Below the pieces are notes generated by a model, which saw only the letters and a list, made by a program, of their open reading frames with translations, was not told the origin of the DNA and searched no databases. Source: Methanobacteriota archaeon (GTDB lineage: Archaea > Halobacteriota > Methanosarcinia > Methanosarcinales > Methanosarcinaceae). Taken from it: a stretch of DNA of 64,000 bases. Made by a program: the position numbers and the translations under genes. Shown here one piece after another: positions 17,041 to 26,142 of this stretch (position 1 is its first letter; each line of letters begins with the position of its first letter). Where the stretch lies: contig JAENYU010000015.1 in assembly GCA_016841625.1 (NCBI GenBank), positions 4,974 to 68,973 on the forward strand, written 5' to 3'.

Positions 17041-17892
17041 TCAGAGCTTTTGCAGGGCTTCTGCAATAAGGGGTGCTACACTCACCCTGCTCTCGGCTTT
17101 TTCCAGGGTATCGCTGGCGATGATGTCCTTTACTCCGGCATTGAAAAGCCTGACTACGGCATTTCTTGCAAGAACCGGATGCACGCAGGCCAGGTAAACA
17201 TCGGCTGCTCCCTGTCCTCTGAGCATGCGGATGGACTCGGCCATAGTCCCGCCAGTCGCGATCATGTCATCGACCAGGACAATGTGCCTGCCGACAACTT
17301 CAACATTCTTTGTCTTGATTTCAACGGTATCCCCACTTAGCCTGGTTTTCTGGAGGAAGTCGCAGGCAAACCCAAGATCTCCTGCGACATTGTTCACAAG
17401 GTTCCCGGCTCCGGCATCCGGAGCGACCAGAAGGGGGTCTTCCAGACCGAGGCCTGCAATGTATTCCCCAAAGAGCTTTGCTGCGTCCAGGTCTTCGGCG
17501 GGGCAGGGGAAGTAGTCGAGTACGCTCTTTTCGTGGATGTTGACGGTAAAGACCCTGTCGGCATTGATGCAGCGGGCCATCGCCCTGGCACTGATAGGCT
17601 CCCCTGGCTTGAACTTCTTGTCCTGCCTGGCATAGCCCATGTAGGGGATCACCACATTTATTTCGGCTGCCCCTTCACAGGCGTCGATAAGCTGGAGCAG
17701 GGCCACAAGGTCCGAATCAGTGGGGGTGCTCTGGATCAGGGTTACTTCTTCATTTTCGGTCTCGTCGGCGATTCGAAGGTACAGTTCCCCGTCAGGGAAA
17801 CGGTTAAACTCGCAGAGTACCGGTTCTTTCCCTAAAGCCCGGGCCGTGCGGCTTGCAAGTAACTGTGATGCTGGTCCACCTATGATCTTCAA
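17041..17892 (-). CDS. prs: Ribose-phosphate pyrophosphokinase
   Basis: Prs makes phosphoribosyl pyrophosphate from ribose 5-phosphate and ATP for nucleotide, histidine and tryptophan synthesis. Family motifs are FPDGELYLRI, GYARQDKKFKPGEPIS, VAPDAGAGN and the PRPP loop VLVDDMIATGGTM. The 283-residue length fits the short archaeal class. The start is TTG 17892 (MKIIGGPAS), 8 bases after GAGG. It lies downstream of moaC on the same strand with an 83-bp gap. Confidence 0.95.
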   Translation of the reverse strand: MKIIGGPASQLLASRTARALGKEPVLCEFNRFPDGELYLRIADETENEEVTLIQSTPTDSDLVALLQLIDACEGAAEINVVIPYMGYARQDKKFKPGEPISARAMARCINADRVFTVNIHEKSVLDYFPCPAEDLDAAKLFGEYIAGLGLEDPLLVAPDAGAGNLVNNVAGDLGFACDFLQKTRLSGDTVEIKTKNVEVVGRHIVLVDDMIATGGTMAESIRMLRGQGAADVYLACVHPVLARNAVVRLFNAGVKDIIASDTLEKAESRVSVAPLIAEALQKL

Positions 17893-17975
17893 GTTAAATA
17901 CCTCAGTTTCCCGATTTGATATATCCCATCCTTTAAAAAGCTTCTTTTAGCGGACTGCAGGCTTTTCCACCGGGC

Positions 17976-18443
17976 TCAGCCTTTGACCTTCTCAAGCACC
18001 CTTATCTTCCTGATTGCCGTATGGGGATAGTTCCCGCTGGCATCTTTTTCTGCCGATTTTACCATGTCCCAGATCGTAAGCAGGGCTGCTGATACTCCAG
18101 TGAGAGCTTCCATTTCCACCCCTGTCTTCCCGACCGTCCTGACCTCAACCACAGCCTTGATTGTTTCTTTCCCGATCTCAAAATCCACGTCTATGCCGGT
18201 AATCGGGATCTGGTGGCACATGGGGATGGTATCCGGCGTCCGTTTCACCGCGAGCACGGCAGCAACTCTTGCGGTTGCAAGGACGTTTCCCTTCTCAACC
18301 GTGCCCGAACGTATCTTTTCTATAGTCTCCCCTGAGAGCAAGATTTCCCCTTCGGCAAGGGCCAGCCGGGGAACGTCGTTTTTCTCGCTGATGTCCACCA
18401 TGCGTGCCCGACCGGATTCGATATGCGTAAAAGTTTTTTCCAA
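17976..18443 (-). CDS. moaC: Cyclic pyranopterin monophosphate synthase MoaC
   Basis: MoaC converts the MoaA product into cyclic pyranopterin monophosphate in molybdopterin synthesis, needed for the tungsten or molybdenum formylmethanofuran dehydrogenase of methanogens. The 155-residue protein has MVDISEKNDVPRLA, PMCHQIPITG, VEMEALTGVSAALLTIWDM and a C-terminal Lys-rich end, all typical. The start is TTG 18443 with GGTGA just upstream. The small gene 18477-18662 precedes it by 33 bp, so the two are probably cotranscribed. Confidence 0.95.
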   Translation of the reverse strand: MEKTFTHIESGRARMVDISEKNDVPRLALAEGEILLSGETIEKIRSGTVEKGNVLATARVAAVLAVKRTPDTIPMCHQIPITGIDVDFEIGKETIKAVVEVRTVGKTGVEMEALTGVSAALLTIWDMVKSAEKDASGNYPHTAIRKIRVLEKVKG

Positions 18444-18476
18444 AAAATCACCATGTTTTTCGTCTTCTTGACTTTT

Positions 18477-18662
18477 TCAGTCAATCCTGACCTGCTTGCG
18501 TCTGGAATAGTCGTCAAGCGCCTTCTTGAGTTTTTCTGCCAGGTCTCCTGCTTCCCCGAGGCTGAGCTTTATGATTTCTTCATCTTCCCCGTGAAACACT
18601 GCGATTCTTACCCTGTTCCTTTCGATCTCAACTTCGATTTTTCGGTCACTTTCCTGAACCAT
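18477..18662 (-). CDS. Small conserved-looking protein of unknown function
   Basis: A 61-residue protein, strongly charged, with a beta-rich first half (KIEVEIERNRVRIAVFHG) and a helical second half (GEAGDLAEKLKKALDDYSRR). The ATG follows a strong GGGAGG site, and moaC follows at 33 bp. The ribosome site and codon pattern favour a real gene. I do not recognise a family. Confidence 0.65.
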   Translation of the reverse strand: MVQESDRKIEVEIERNRVRIAVFHGEDEEIIKLSLGEAGDLAEKLKKALDDYSRRKQVRID

Positions 18663-18684
18663 ACTCCGTTACCTCCCCACAACT

Positions 18685-18812
18685 TTTTTCTGAGAAACTT
18701 TTGCCTAAGAACTTTGTCCTGAGAAACTTTTGCCTGAGAACTTTTGTCCTATGAAATTTTGTCCCAGGGAATGTTTTCTATGGAACTTTTGCCTATGCTA
18801 CTTTGTCCCTGT
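18685..18812. repeat. Imperfect repeats with GAGAAACTTTTGCCT motif
   Basis: Five to six degenerate units of TGAGAAACTTTTGCCTAAGA type, 25 to 30 bases apart, fill the gap between the small gene and the NAD(P)HX repair gene. No gene or stable hairpin is seen. Confidence 0.7.
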
Positions 18813-18818
18813 GTTTCT

Positions 18819-20321
18819 TTATCCCCTCTCCACCTCTTTAATGATTTCGGGGATTTTTTCGAGCACGTCCGTTGCAAGCAGCCCGTTTCCAAAAGCTTCA
18901 AACGCCAGGTCCCCGGCTGCCCCGTTGACGTACGCCGCGCAGGCAGCAGATATAAATGGGGGGTTCCGGGCAAAGAGGGTTCCCACAACCCCGGAAAGGA
19001 CGTCACCTGTCCCTCCTACAGTCATCCCGGCGTTTCCTGTCCTGTTCAGGAGGGTATGCTTTCCGTCCGAAATAATGTCAATTTTTCCTTTAAGAAGTGT
19101 GATAAGCCCGTTTTCTTCCGAAAAGTCCCTTACGGCTTTCCGACGGGTCTCCGGATCAGCCGGGGTTTCCATGCCCCGTAAACGGGCAAATTCCCCTGCA
19201 TGCGGGGTAATAATAAGTTCGCAGTTTCCGGCAACTGTTTCAAAGAGGGGGGAGGAAAGAGCCGAGAGGGCATCGGCATCAAGGACAGCCTTCCTGCAGA
19301 AGAGCAGGACCTTCCGAACCGCTTCAAGAGTTTCAGGGGCTCTGCCCAGGCCCGGCCCGAGCACAAGCACGTCATTTGAGTTTAGCAGGTCTGTGAGGAG
19401 GGGCAGGTCTTCGGGACAGAGGACATTTGAGGACAGTTTCCTGACAATCAGGTTGGGAGAATAAGCTGCCACTATTTCTGCAACCGGTCCCGGGACAGCA
19501 ACGGTTACAAGGTCTGCCCCTGTCCGGAGGGCTGCAAGGGCTGCAAGGGCCGGAGCTCCTGAATACGGCCCTCCTCCGAGAACAAGGATTTTTCCGGAAT
19601 CTCCCTTGTGCCCTCCGGCCTTTCGCCTGCGGAGCATCTGCAGGTTCCCGGGCCCAACATAGCTTTCGGCATCCGCACATACCCCTATTCCCACAACCCT
19701 AACCGTGCCCGTATATTCTTTTGCCCCTTCCCCCTGGAGCCCGTTTTTCATGCGGTGGAAGCTTACGGTAAGGTCGGCACGGACTGACTTTTCAAAACTT
19801 TCGCCGTCCGGGTCAAGCCCTGAAGGGATGTCCACCGAGATCACGGTTTTTCCGGCTATTCCGGCTTCGTTAATGAGGTCAATGGCCGTGGATTCGGGTT
19901 CTCTGACCTTTCCTTTGACCCCTGTCCCGAAAACGGCGTCAACAAGGAGGTCTGCTTCGGAAAACCAGCCACAGGTTTCAAGCTGGCTTGAATCCCTTAT
20001 CTCAAGTACCTCCACCCGACTGAACTTCAGCAGGGAGTAGTTACGTACGGCTTCTTCTGTCCCGATTTCCGTGGCTTTCCCGAGCAGGATTACCCTGACC
20101 CTGTAAGCGGGAAAGCCTGCCAGGTGCCTGGCTGCAACAAAGGCATCTCCCCCGTTGTTCCCCCGTCCCGCTACAAAGAGCACCGTCCCGCTCTCAAGCC
20201 TCTCCCTTACACAGCGGGCAACCCCTGCTCCCGCATTTTCCATTAGCTGTAACGGGATCAGGCCCAAATCTGCGCAGTTTCGATCGATGGCCCTCATCCA
20301 CGAAGAACTTATACTTTTCAT
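18819..20321 (-). CDS. nnr: Bifunctional NAD(P)H-hydrate repair enzyme (epimerase plus ADP-dependent dehydratase)
   Basis: The enzyme repairs hydrated NAD(P)H. The N-terminal YjeF_N part (NnrE) epimerises the R and S hydrates; LMENAGAGVAR and VAGRGNNGGDAFVAARHL are its motifs. The C-terminal ribokinase-like part (NnrD) removes water using ADP; GGGPYSGAPALAAL, ITPHAGEFARL and GTGDVLSGVVG are its motifs. I start at ATG 20321 (MKSISSSWMRAIDRN), where family similarity begins, giving 500 residues. An in-frame start at 20396 would add 25 residues without family likeness. Confidence 0.93.
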   Translation of the reverse strand: MKSISSSWMRAIDRNCADLGLIPLQLMENAGAGVARCVRERLESGTVLFVAGRGNNGGDAFVAARHLAGFPAYRVRVILLGKATEIGTEEAVRNYSLLKFSRVEVLEIRDSSQLETCGWFSEADLLVDAVFGTGVKGKVREPESTAIDLINEAGIAGKTVISVDIPSGLDPDGESFEKSVRADLTVSFHRMKNGLQGEGAKEYTGTVRVVGIGVCADAESYVGPGNLQMLRRRKAGGHKGDSGKILVLGGGPYSGAPALAALAALRTGADLVTVAVPGPVAEIVAAYSPNLIVRKLSSNVLCPEDLPLLTDLLNSNDVLVLGPGLGRAPETLEAVRKVLLFCRKAVLDADALSALSSPLFETVAGNCELIITPHAGEFARLRGMETPADPETRRKAVRDFSEENGLITLLKGKIDIISDGKHTLLNRTGNAGMTVGGTGDVLSGVVGTLFARNPPFISAACAAYVNGAAGDLAFEAFGNGLLATDVLEKIPEIIKEVERG

Positions 20322-20396
20322 GTTAACGCCACTGTTGTTTTCTGGTGATTCTCGCTGAATATGTTTTAGAAATATCCGACCTTCAGTGATTTTCAC

Positions 20397-20780
20397 GGCT
20401 AAGTTTTTGAAGTCCCCGGTCTTGAGTGTCAGATTCGGATAGGTTATGAGGTAAATTTTTCAGTTTTAACTTCGGAACGGTTATGAGGTAAATTTGTCAT
20501 TTTGAGTTTCGGAACGGTTGTGAGGTAAGGTCACACATGCCTATCAGCTGATTTTTCGGATTGTTCGTCAGAAGTTTCTGATTGCCCATAAGTTGAAGTT
20601 TCAGATAAATTAATCTTCCATACCCGCTATTGTCCCGACACACAGGCCTGGATTAGGTTTCAATTCGGGTTTAAAACGGAGCTTGTGCGGAGTTCTTCCA
20701 GGGCTCCGGAATGAAATTTAATTTTATATTTGTGAAGAGGAAAACTTATTTTGTATCATTAACTATATACGTTACATTTC
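20397..20780. repeat. Gene-free stretch with about 36-bp repeats of GGTTATGAGGTAAATTT
   Basis: Three imperfect copies of TTCGGAACGGTTATGAGGTAAATTT type lie between about 20430 and 20535, roughly 36 bases apart. The rest, to 20780, is AT-rich with TATA-like sequence (20718-20728, 20765-20772). No gene is supported. Confidence 0.7.
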
Positions 20781-20782
20781 AA

Positions 20783-20796
20783 TATAACATGTTATA
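20783..20796. promoter_or_regulatory. 14-bp perfect palindrome TATAACATGTTATA
   Basis: A perfect palindrome in the AT-rich region upstream of the RCK-DHH gene. Its symmetry fits a dimeric regulator site, but no regulator is identified. Confidence 0.4.
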
Positions 20797-21009
20797 CTAA
20801 AAAGAAATGCGAAGTTACTTGCAGAGAAAAAGTAATTGCAAAGAACAATAGACTTGAGCATAGTAATGATCGGTTCAATCGGTTCCTGATGGCTTTTTAG
20901 ACCCATATTTGTGTCGGCTCCAGAAAAGGTTCCCGGGCCTTATAGCGGTTCCCGGAAATCCGGAGTTGCCAGCAAGGTACTGCTCCGATAGTTGGAAACG
21001 TAACGGTAA

Positions 21010-21023
21010 AATTGTATACAATT
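21010..21023. promoter_or_regulatory. 14-bp perfect palindrome AATTGTATACAATT
   Basis: A second perfect palindrome lies 71 bases before the RCK-DHH start. With the palindrome at 20783 it may form a two-operator control region. AT-rich palindromes can arise by chance, so confidence is modest. Confidence 0.4.
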
Positions 21024-21093
21024 GTGTATTTTGTCATATGTTCTTTCTCCTTCGGAAGTGTCCAGATGCACATGAGACAGGGAGGCACTGTTT

Positions 21094-22560
21094 TTGTCTA
21101 GTTTTCCAAAAGATTCGGATAGTAGCCTGAAAAGTACTGTTAAACCCAGATATTTGATCCTTGGCAGTGGAAGTATTGGTTTTGCGCTTGCAAAAGAGCT
21201 CAGGGAAATCAACAAGACAGTAATCATCGTAGATAAAGATGAAGCCAAGGTTGAGACCCTCAGGGAAGAGGGGTACGAGGCAATCGTAGGGGACATTGCA
21301 GACCCTGAACTCCCGAAACAGATTGATCTCAGGAACATTGTTGCAATCCTTTTCCTCAGTTCCGACAGCGAGGTAAACAAAAAAGGGATCGGAAATTTCA
21401 AAGACCTTGTTAGCCCTGACGTCCACATCTTTTCCCGGGCTTCCGATATAATCAAGAAGGAGGAAATGGAATCACTCGGGGCTGATTTTGTTTTCATGCC
21501 CTCGAGGGTCGTGGCAAGTTCCCTCTCCCGGTCCCTGGAAAGAACCGAGTCCGCCCACAGGGGTAACAGGCTGGCCCAGTGGCTGGAAGGGACAAAAGGC
21601 AAAAAACTCGCTATTGTCATCCATGACAACCCTGACCCGGACGCGATTTCCAGCGGGCTTGCCCTGAAGGAAATTGCAATTAACCTTGGGGTTGAGGCAA
21701 ACATCCTTTATCACGGGAAGATCGGGCACCAGGAAAACAAGGCATTTGTAAACCTTCTGGGAATCGACCTGAGCAAGATGGAAGAACACGATCCCAAAGA
21801 CTTCGACGAAATGGCCCTGATCGACTGTTCCATTCCCGGGGTAAACAACATGCTGCCTCCCAACTCTTATGTTGGAGTCGTAATCGACCACCACCCTCCG
21901 GGAGATGCCGAAATCAAAGCCGAATATATCGACATCCGCCCGAACTTCGGGGCCACGGCCACCATCATGACGAAGTACCTGCAGCAGCTCAACATCAATA
22001 TTTCAAAAACCCTGGCAACCGCTCTCCTTTACGGGATCAGGACCGATACCCAGGACTTCAAGCGAAAAACCGACCCTGCAGACCTCTCAGCCGCATCTTA
22101 CCTCTACCCCCTCTCGGACCATGAGATCCTGGAGCAGCTCGAACGCCCTTCCATGGCCATCGAGACCCTGGACGTGCTCGGGGAAGCAATCCGGAACCGG
22201 CAGGTCATAGGAAGTTACCTCCTTTCGAATGTAGGAAATATCAGGGACAGGGACACCCTCCCTCAGGCCGCGGACTATCTCATGAGCCTTGAAGGTATCT
22301 CCACGACAGTGGTCTTCGGGGTTACCGAGGAGAGGATCTTCATCTCGGGCCGCAGCAACGACATCAGGGTCAACCTGGGTGAAGTGATGCGCCAGGCCTT
22401 CGGGGAAGATGCCGGCGGACATGCAACAGCCGCAGGCGCCCAGATCCCTCTTGGCGTCTTCAGCGCCACAAAGGACAGGCAGACCCTCCTCCGACTTGTC
22501 AACGAGGCGGTGGTCAAGAAGTTCCTTTACGCCGTAGGAGTGGAAGAGGCAGGAGAGTAA
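21094..22560 (+). CDS. RCK_N-DHH-DHHA1 phosphoesterase
   Basis: The 488-residue protein fuses a nucleotide-binding RCK/TrkA_N domain (LILGSGSIGFALAKELRE, residues about 20-130) to a DHH phosphoesterase (HDNPDPDAISSGLAL near 176; IDHHPPGD near 265) and a C-terminal DHHA1 domain (GGHATAAGAQIP). DHH-DHHA1 enzymes cut cyclic dinucleotides, short oligonucleotides or bisphosphates. The RCK domain suggests control by NAD(H) or a cyclic dinucleotide such as c-di-AMP; this is inference. The start is TTG, 8 bases after GGAGG. A long upstream region with two palindromes suggests regulated expression. Confidence 0.85.
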   Translation: MSSFPKDSDSSLKSTVKPRYLILGSGSIGFALAKELREINKTVIIVDKDEAKVETLREEGYEAIVGDIADPELPKQIDLRNIVAILFLSSDSEVNKKGIGNFKDLVSPDVHIFSRASDIIKKEEMESLGADFVFMPSRVVASSLSRSLERTESAHRGNRLAQWLEGTKGKKLAIVIHDNPDPDAISSGLALKEIAINLGVEANILYHGKIGHQENKAFVNLLGIDLSKMEEHDPKDFDEMALIDCSIPGVNNMLPPNSYVGVVIDHHPPGDAEIKAEYIDIRPNFGATATIMTKYLQQLNINISKTLATALLYGIRTDTQDFKRKTDPADLSAASYLYPLSDHEILEQLERPSMAIETLDVLGEAIRNRQVIGSYLLSNVGNIRDRDTLPQAADYLMSLEGISTTVVFGVTEERIFISGRSNDIRVNLGEVMRQAFGEDAGGHATAAGAQIPLGVFSATKDRQTLLRLVNEAVVKKFLYAVGVEEAGE

Positions 22561-22670
22561 GACTTGAAGGTTTTTTAAAACTCAAAGGCTCTTTAAGGCT
22601 TTTCCGGGGGAAAAGCTCCCAAACCCTTTTTCATCCCTCATCTCATTTTTATTTTCTTTTCCCTATCAGA

Positions 22671-22775
22671 GGTTCTGGACCTCCTCAAAGGTTCAAGATC
22701 CTCCAGAAAGTTCCAGATCTCCTCGAAGATTCAAGATCCTCCAGAAAATTCCGGATCTCCTTAAAGGTTCAAGAC
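22671..22775. repeat. 38-bp tandem repeat between convergent genes
   Basis: Two and a half units of a 38-bp repeat (GTTCTGGACCTCCTCAAAGG start, ending in CTCCAGAAA) lie between the ends of the RCK-DHH gene and aglB. Their position suggests a role in termination or no role at all. Confidence 0.8.
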
Positions 22776-22790
22776 TTTTATAAGAATTTT

Positions 22791-25379
22791 TCAGGAAAAC
22801 TCGATTTCTATTCTGTTGCCGTTGAGCACATCACTTTCCCGGACCTGGATTCCTGTTCTGGTGGAATTTTCCCCCGCGGTCAGGGTATAACCTGATGTAG
22901 TTGCTGCTGATACTCCTCCTTTTCCTGCTACTTCTTTTCCTTCCCCTGCTTCGTTCCCGTTTCCTGCGTTTTCGGTGGAGTAAGGTACGGTAATTTCAAA
23001 GTAGCCGTTTTCGTCTGCAGCCGCAGTGTTAGAGTAGACGAAGCTCCTGCCGGTGTTTGAACTAAGTTCAAGTTCTGCTTTTACGGTCTGGTTAGGGGCA
23101 GAACTGCCTGAAAGCTTTGCTCCCGGCACGTACTCGAATATTTTTACTGTGTTTCCATCCCCAGCTTTATTCCCAGCAGCTGTGCCTCTGGAACTTTCGT
23201 GGACGAGCCTGAGGTTTCCGAGAGACGCACCGTCAAGCTGGTGCAGTTTGTACAGTTCCGTGGTTGTGAATTCTTCTTTTATAGTGGCAACTTTCTGATA
23301 TCCTGTTCCGCTTTTTACAGTCTGGATCTCGTAATAAGCCTCAATATTTTTTCCTGCAAGCTCGGCTATGTACCTGAATTTCCCCTCTATCATTTTTGAA
23401 TCCGTAATTACGTATCTGACACTTCGCCTATCCAGGACTGAATTTGCCTGCTCTTCTGAGCCTGAAGTGAAAAATAGGGCAGAATCCTCCACTCCTGTCT
23501 GGAAGTTGTTGGAGACTGCAGGTCTTTTGCCCAGGTATACTATCCAGTTCCCGTAGTCCCACCAGCTCAGGACCCCGTATTCAGGGGTTTTTGAAGGTTC
23601 GGTGTAATAAGAAGTAGCTGGCGTGGAAGTTTCGAGCCAATTCAGGGAGTCCTGCCATTCCTCGTCAATCAGGACAGCCTGCTTTGAAAACCCGGCAACT
23701 ATCCCGATGGAGGGAACAAATACGATCCCTACAAGGACCAGAGCAGAGACAAGTTTGAAATAATCCGGTTTTGAGGCTGCAATCCGGGATTTTGATTTTC
23801 TTGCTGCTTTTGCCTTTTGCTTCGTTTCTGCCTTTGCTGTCTCTTTTGCTTTACTTTTTGCCCTCCCTTTTGCCTTCAATTTTTTCCCGATGTCCGGATT
23901 TGGTTCAGGCAGGTTTCCGGTTTTTTTCCCTGTCCTGAAGAGTTTTTTTATTTCATTTTCAACATCTAGCGATCCAAACAGTACCATCAAAAGGTATGCG
24001 GTAAGGATGGCAACGTTCACTGAGAACAGATAGGAAAAACGCCGCTGGGAAATGGCAAGGTATGCTGCAAACCCGGTCCAGAGCAGGAAAAATACCCTCT
24101 CGGGCAGGAATTTTTCTCCTCTCCACTCCAGGCCGAGCAGGAAAACAGCTGCAAGTGCTGCCAGAAAGCCGAGCCCGAAGTTCCCGATAACCGTTGCGAG
24201 AGTGAACTTCCCATCCGTTGTAAAAAATAAGGGACCTGCTTCGGAAATTGAGCTCAGGATTCCTCCTTTTCCCGAGAAGTACTTCAGCCCTTCGACTACA
24301 AAGCCGTAGGACTCAGCTGATAAGCCCTTGAGGATGAAAAGCCCCGTGCCAAAAGCCAGCAAAGTAAGGGTCGGGTAGTACCACCAGGCCAGGTTCCTGG
24401 AGGCTATATATGAGGAAAAAGCTCCGAGCAGCAGGACCCCCGCAAGCAGGGCGAGGACGTAGCAGACCTGGAACCAGGAAAGGAACATCGCGCTCAGTTC
24501 AAGCCCGGGCCGCGCAACTCCTATGCAAAGGGGGGCTGAGAGCAGGAGCACCGTAAGAAGATTTGAAGCAGAACATATTACAAGGTAATCGGACTTTCTG
24601 CCCGCTTTGAGGTCAAGCACGGACTGCAAAAAAAAGTAAAGGGCAATGAACCCTATGAGCATCGGTGCCCCGATCCAGGTATACACAAGGAGTGCAAAAC
24701 AGGCTCCGCTGCATACGGAAAAAACTACTGGCAATGCCATTTTCCTATCCGATGGCAGGTTTTTGAGGGCTGCAAACGAGAGCCCGGCATCTCTGGACGA
24801 TTTCAGGGCGAGTATGAAAAAAGCAAAAGCCGCCGTTGAGAGGAGCACCTCTACCACGTGGTGGTCAACCATCCCGAACTGGGAAATATACACATGCACC
24901 GGGGTAACGGCAAAAATAGCCGCACTGAAAACCCCTACCTTCCTGTTAAACAAAGCCAATGCCGCCACATAGACCGGGATAACCGTAAGGGTTCCCAGCA
25001 GCACCGGCAAAAGAGCCCCTGCGAATTCCACCGTGTGGGTGTCGGGATTCCCTGCCCCCAGAAACAGGGCAAGGCTTGCTCCCAGCAGGTCGTAGAGAGG
25101 CGGCCAGCCGATTTCGAAGCCCAGAGGATAGTTGAGGTATGAGTCAAAGCGGATGTATTCAGGAAAGTTGGAAGTAGTATAGAGGATGCGCCGCATGTGG
25201 TAAAAAGCGTCAAATCCCACAGGAGTGATGCGGCCGTTAGCGGTGACCGCAGTGTAGGAAAGCATGCGCATGAGGAAAGCGACTGAGATAATCGCAATTA
25301 GGGAGATTATTCCGGGTCTGGAATATTGGGTGGATTGCTTTGACTCTGGAGACCTCGTGATTTTACTCGTAATGATCAA
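22791..25379 (-). CDS. aglB: Oligosaccharyltransferase AglB (STT3 family)
   Basis: AglB transfers lipid-linked glycans to Asn in N-glycosylation outside the membrane. The first extracytoplasmic Asp motif is GFDAFYHMRR (Asp57). About a dozen membrane segments follow, and the catalytic WWDYGNW lies near residue 605. Between the membrane part and the soluble domain is a Lys/Ala-rich stretch (KAKGRAKSKAKETAKAE and on), likely a cytoplasmic basic loop and unusual for its length. The soluble C-terminal part has a beta-rich end. The start is TTG 25379; no in-frame ATG precedes the first membrane segment. It borders the glycan locus and probably uses its products. Confidence 0.93.
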   Translation of the reverse strand: MIITSKITRSPESKQSTQYSRPGIISLIAIISVAFLMRMLSYTAVTANGRITPVGFDAFYHMRRILYTTSNFPEYIRFDSYLNYPLGFEIGWPPLYDLLGASLALFLGAGNPDTHTVEFAGALLPVLLGTLTVIPVYVAALALFNRKVGVFSAAIFAVTPVHVYISQFGMVDHHVVEVLLSTAAFAFFILALKSSRDAGLSFAALKNLPSDRKMALPVVFSVCSGACFALLVYTWIGAPMLIGFIALYFFLQSVLDLKAGRKSDYLVICSASNLLTVLLLSAPLCIGVARPGLELSAMFLSWFQVCYVLALLAGVLLLGAFSSYIASRNLAWWYYPTLTLLAFGTGLFILKGLSAESYGFVVEGLKYFSGKGGILSSISEAGPLFFTTDGKFTLATVIGNFGLGFLAALAAVFLLGLEWRGEKFLPERVFFLLWTGFAAYLAISQRRFSYLFSVNVAILTAYLLMVLFGSLDVENEIKKLFRTGKKTGNLPEPNPDIGKKLKAKGRAKSKAKETAKAETKQKAKAARKSKSRIAASKPDYFKLVSALVLVGIVFVPSIGIVAGFSKQAVLIDEEWQDSLNWLETSTPATSYYTEPSKTPEYGVLSWWDYGNWIVYLGKRPAVSNNFQTGVEDSALFFTSGSEEQANSVLDRRSVRYVITDSKMIEGKFRYIAELAGKNIEAYYEIQTVKSGTGYQKVATIKEEFTTTELYKLHQLDGASLGNLRLVHESSRGTAAGNKAGDGNTVKIFEYVPGAKLSGSSAPNQTVKAELELSSNTGRSFVYSNTAAADENGYFEITVPYSTENAGNGNEAGEGKEVAGKGGVSAATTSGYTLTAGENSTRTGIQVRESDVLNGNRIEIEFS

Positions 25380-25919
25380 CTCGGTTGTATTTGTTTTATT
25401 TTTGCCGGGGTTTTCAGTGGCATTTTAACAAATAAAGCGATTTTTGATTGTGGTGTTGTTAGTTCCTAAATATAAAATATTTTCCTTTGTTTTGAAGATG
25501 GCTTCGACGGGTTTGGTTAATTCTTGTTTTGCGGGAGGGGATATATGGCTGTGTATGTAAATTATTCGCTATGTTAATAAGTTCCGGATTATTTGTATGA
25601 AAATGTATCAGAAAACCAATGCTACCCACTTTCCGCACTAAATATCTCGATTTTCACATTTTTCCCGCTATCAATATTTACCACAATGCAAATTTATTGG
25701 AACGTGTGTGTAGGATTCAAAACGTATATATAGCGAATATAGGAGTCTAAAAACGATTTACATGCAGTTTTCACTGGATTCTATGCAGACCTTTTGAATA
25801 TGTTGCAAAAATGTTTCCGTGAAAAATGTTAATTTTAGAAAAAATACTGCGGAATATGGGGAAAAAAATGATGAAAAGGATTCTTATCTAGAAAGTCTTT
25901 TGTTTAGCTAAAAGAAAAT
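25380..25919. other. AT-rich gene-free stretch upstream of aglB
   Basis: No gene is supported. The sequence is AT-rich with TATA-like stretches (for example 25725-25735). It probably includes the aglB promoter and ends at the 92-bp inverted-repeat element. Confidence 0.5.
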
Positions 25920-26011
25920 GGCTCTTCGTTGTTTTGTGTGTGAAGCCATCACAAAAACCAACACGGGCTTGAATTGAAAATCACCTAATCCATAGAGAAT
26001 GACGAAGAGCC
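25920..26011 (+). mobile_element. 92-bp MITE-like element, copy A (ISL3-like ends)
   Basis: The element begins GGCTCTTCGTTGT and ends ATGACGAAGAGCC, giving 10-bp perfect terminal inverted repeats. It matches the copy at 55141-55232 in reverse orientation at 86 of 92 positions. Flanks AAGAAAAT and GAAAAAAT agree at 6 of 8 bases, a possibly eroded target duplication. GGCTCTTC ends and 8-bp duplications are typical of ISL3-family transposons; no transposase is inside. Confidence 0.85.
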
Positions 26012-26142
26012 GAAAAAATAAGCGCTATAAATCCTGCCTATAATAGTACTGAGAAGCTCTCTATAAATTTTGAAGGGCGCATCAAGACTCCGAGTTCGGA
26101 ATTAAAGATCAGTTGATTTAAAGAATTTATGCAAGCCAAAAC

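Noticed and set aside
20940-21704. 254-codon minus-strand frame over the RCK-DHH start
   Set aside because: It is the complement of a well-supported gene and lacks a recognisable product.
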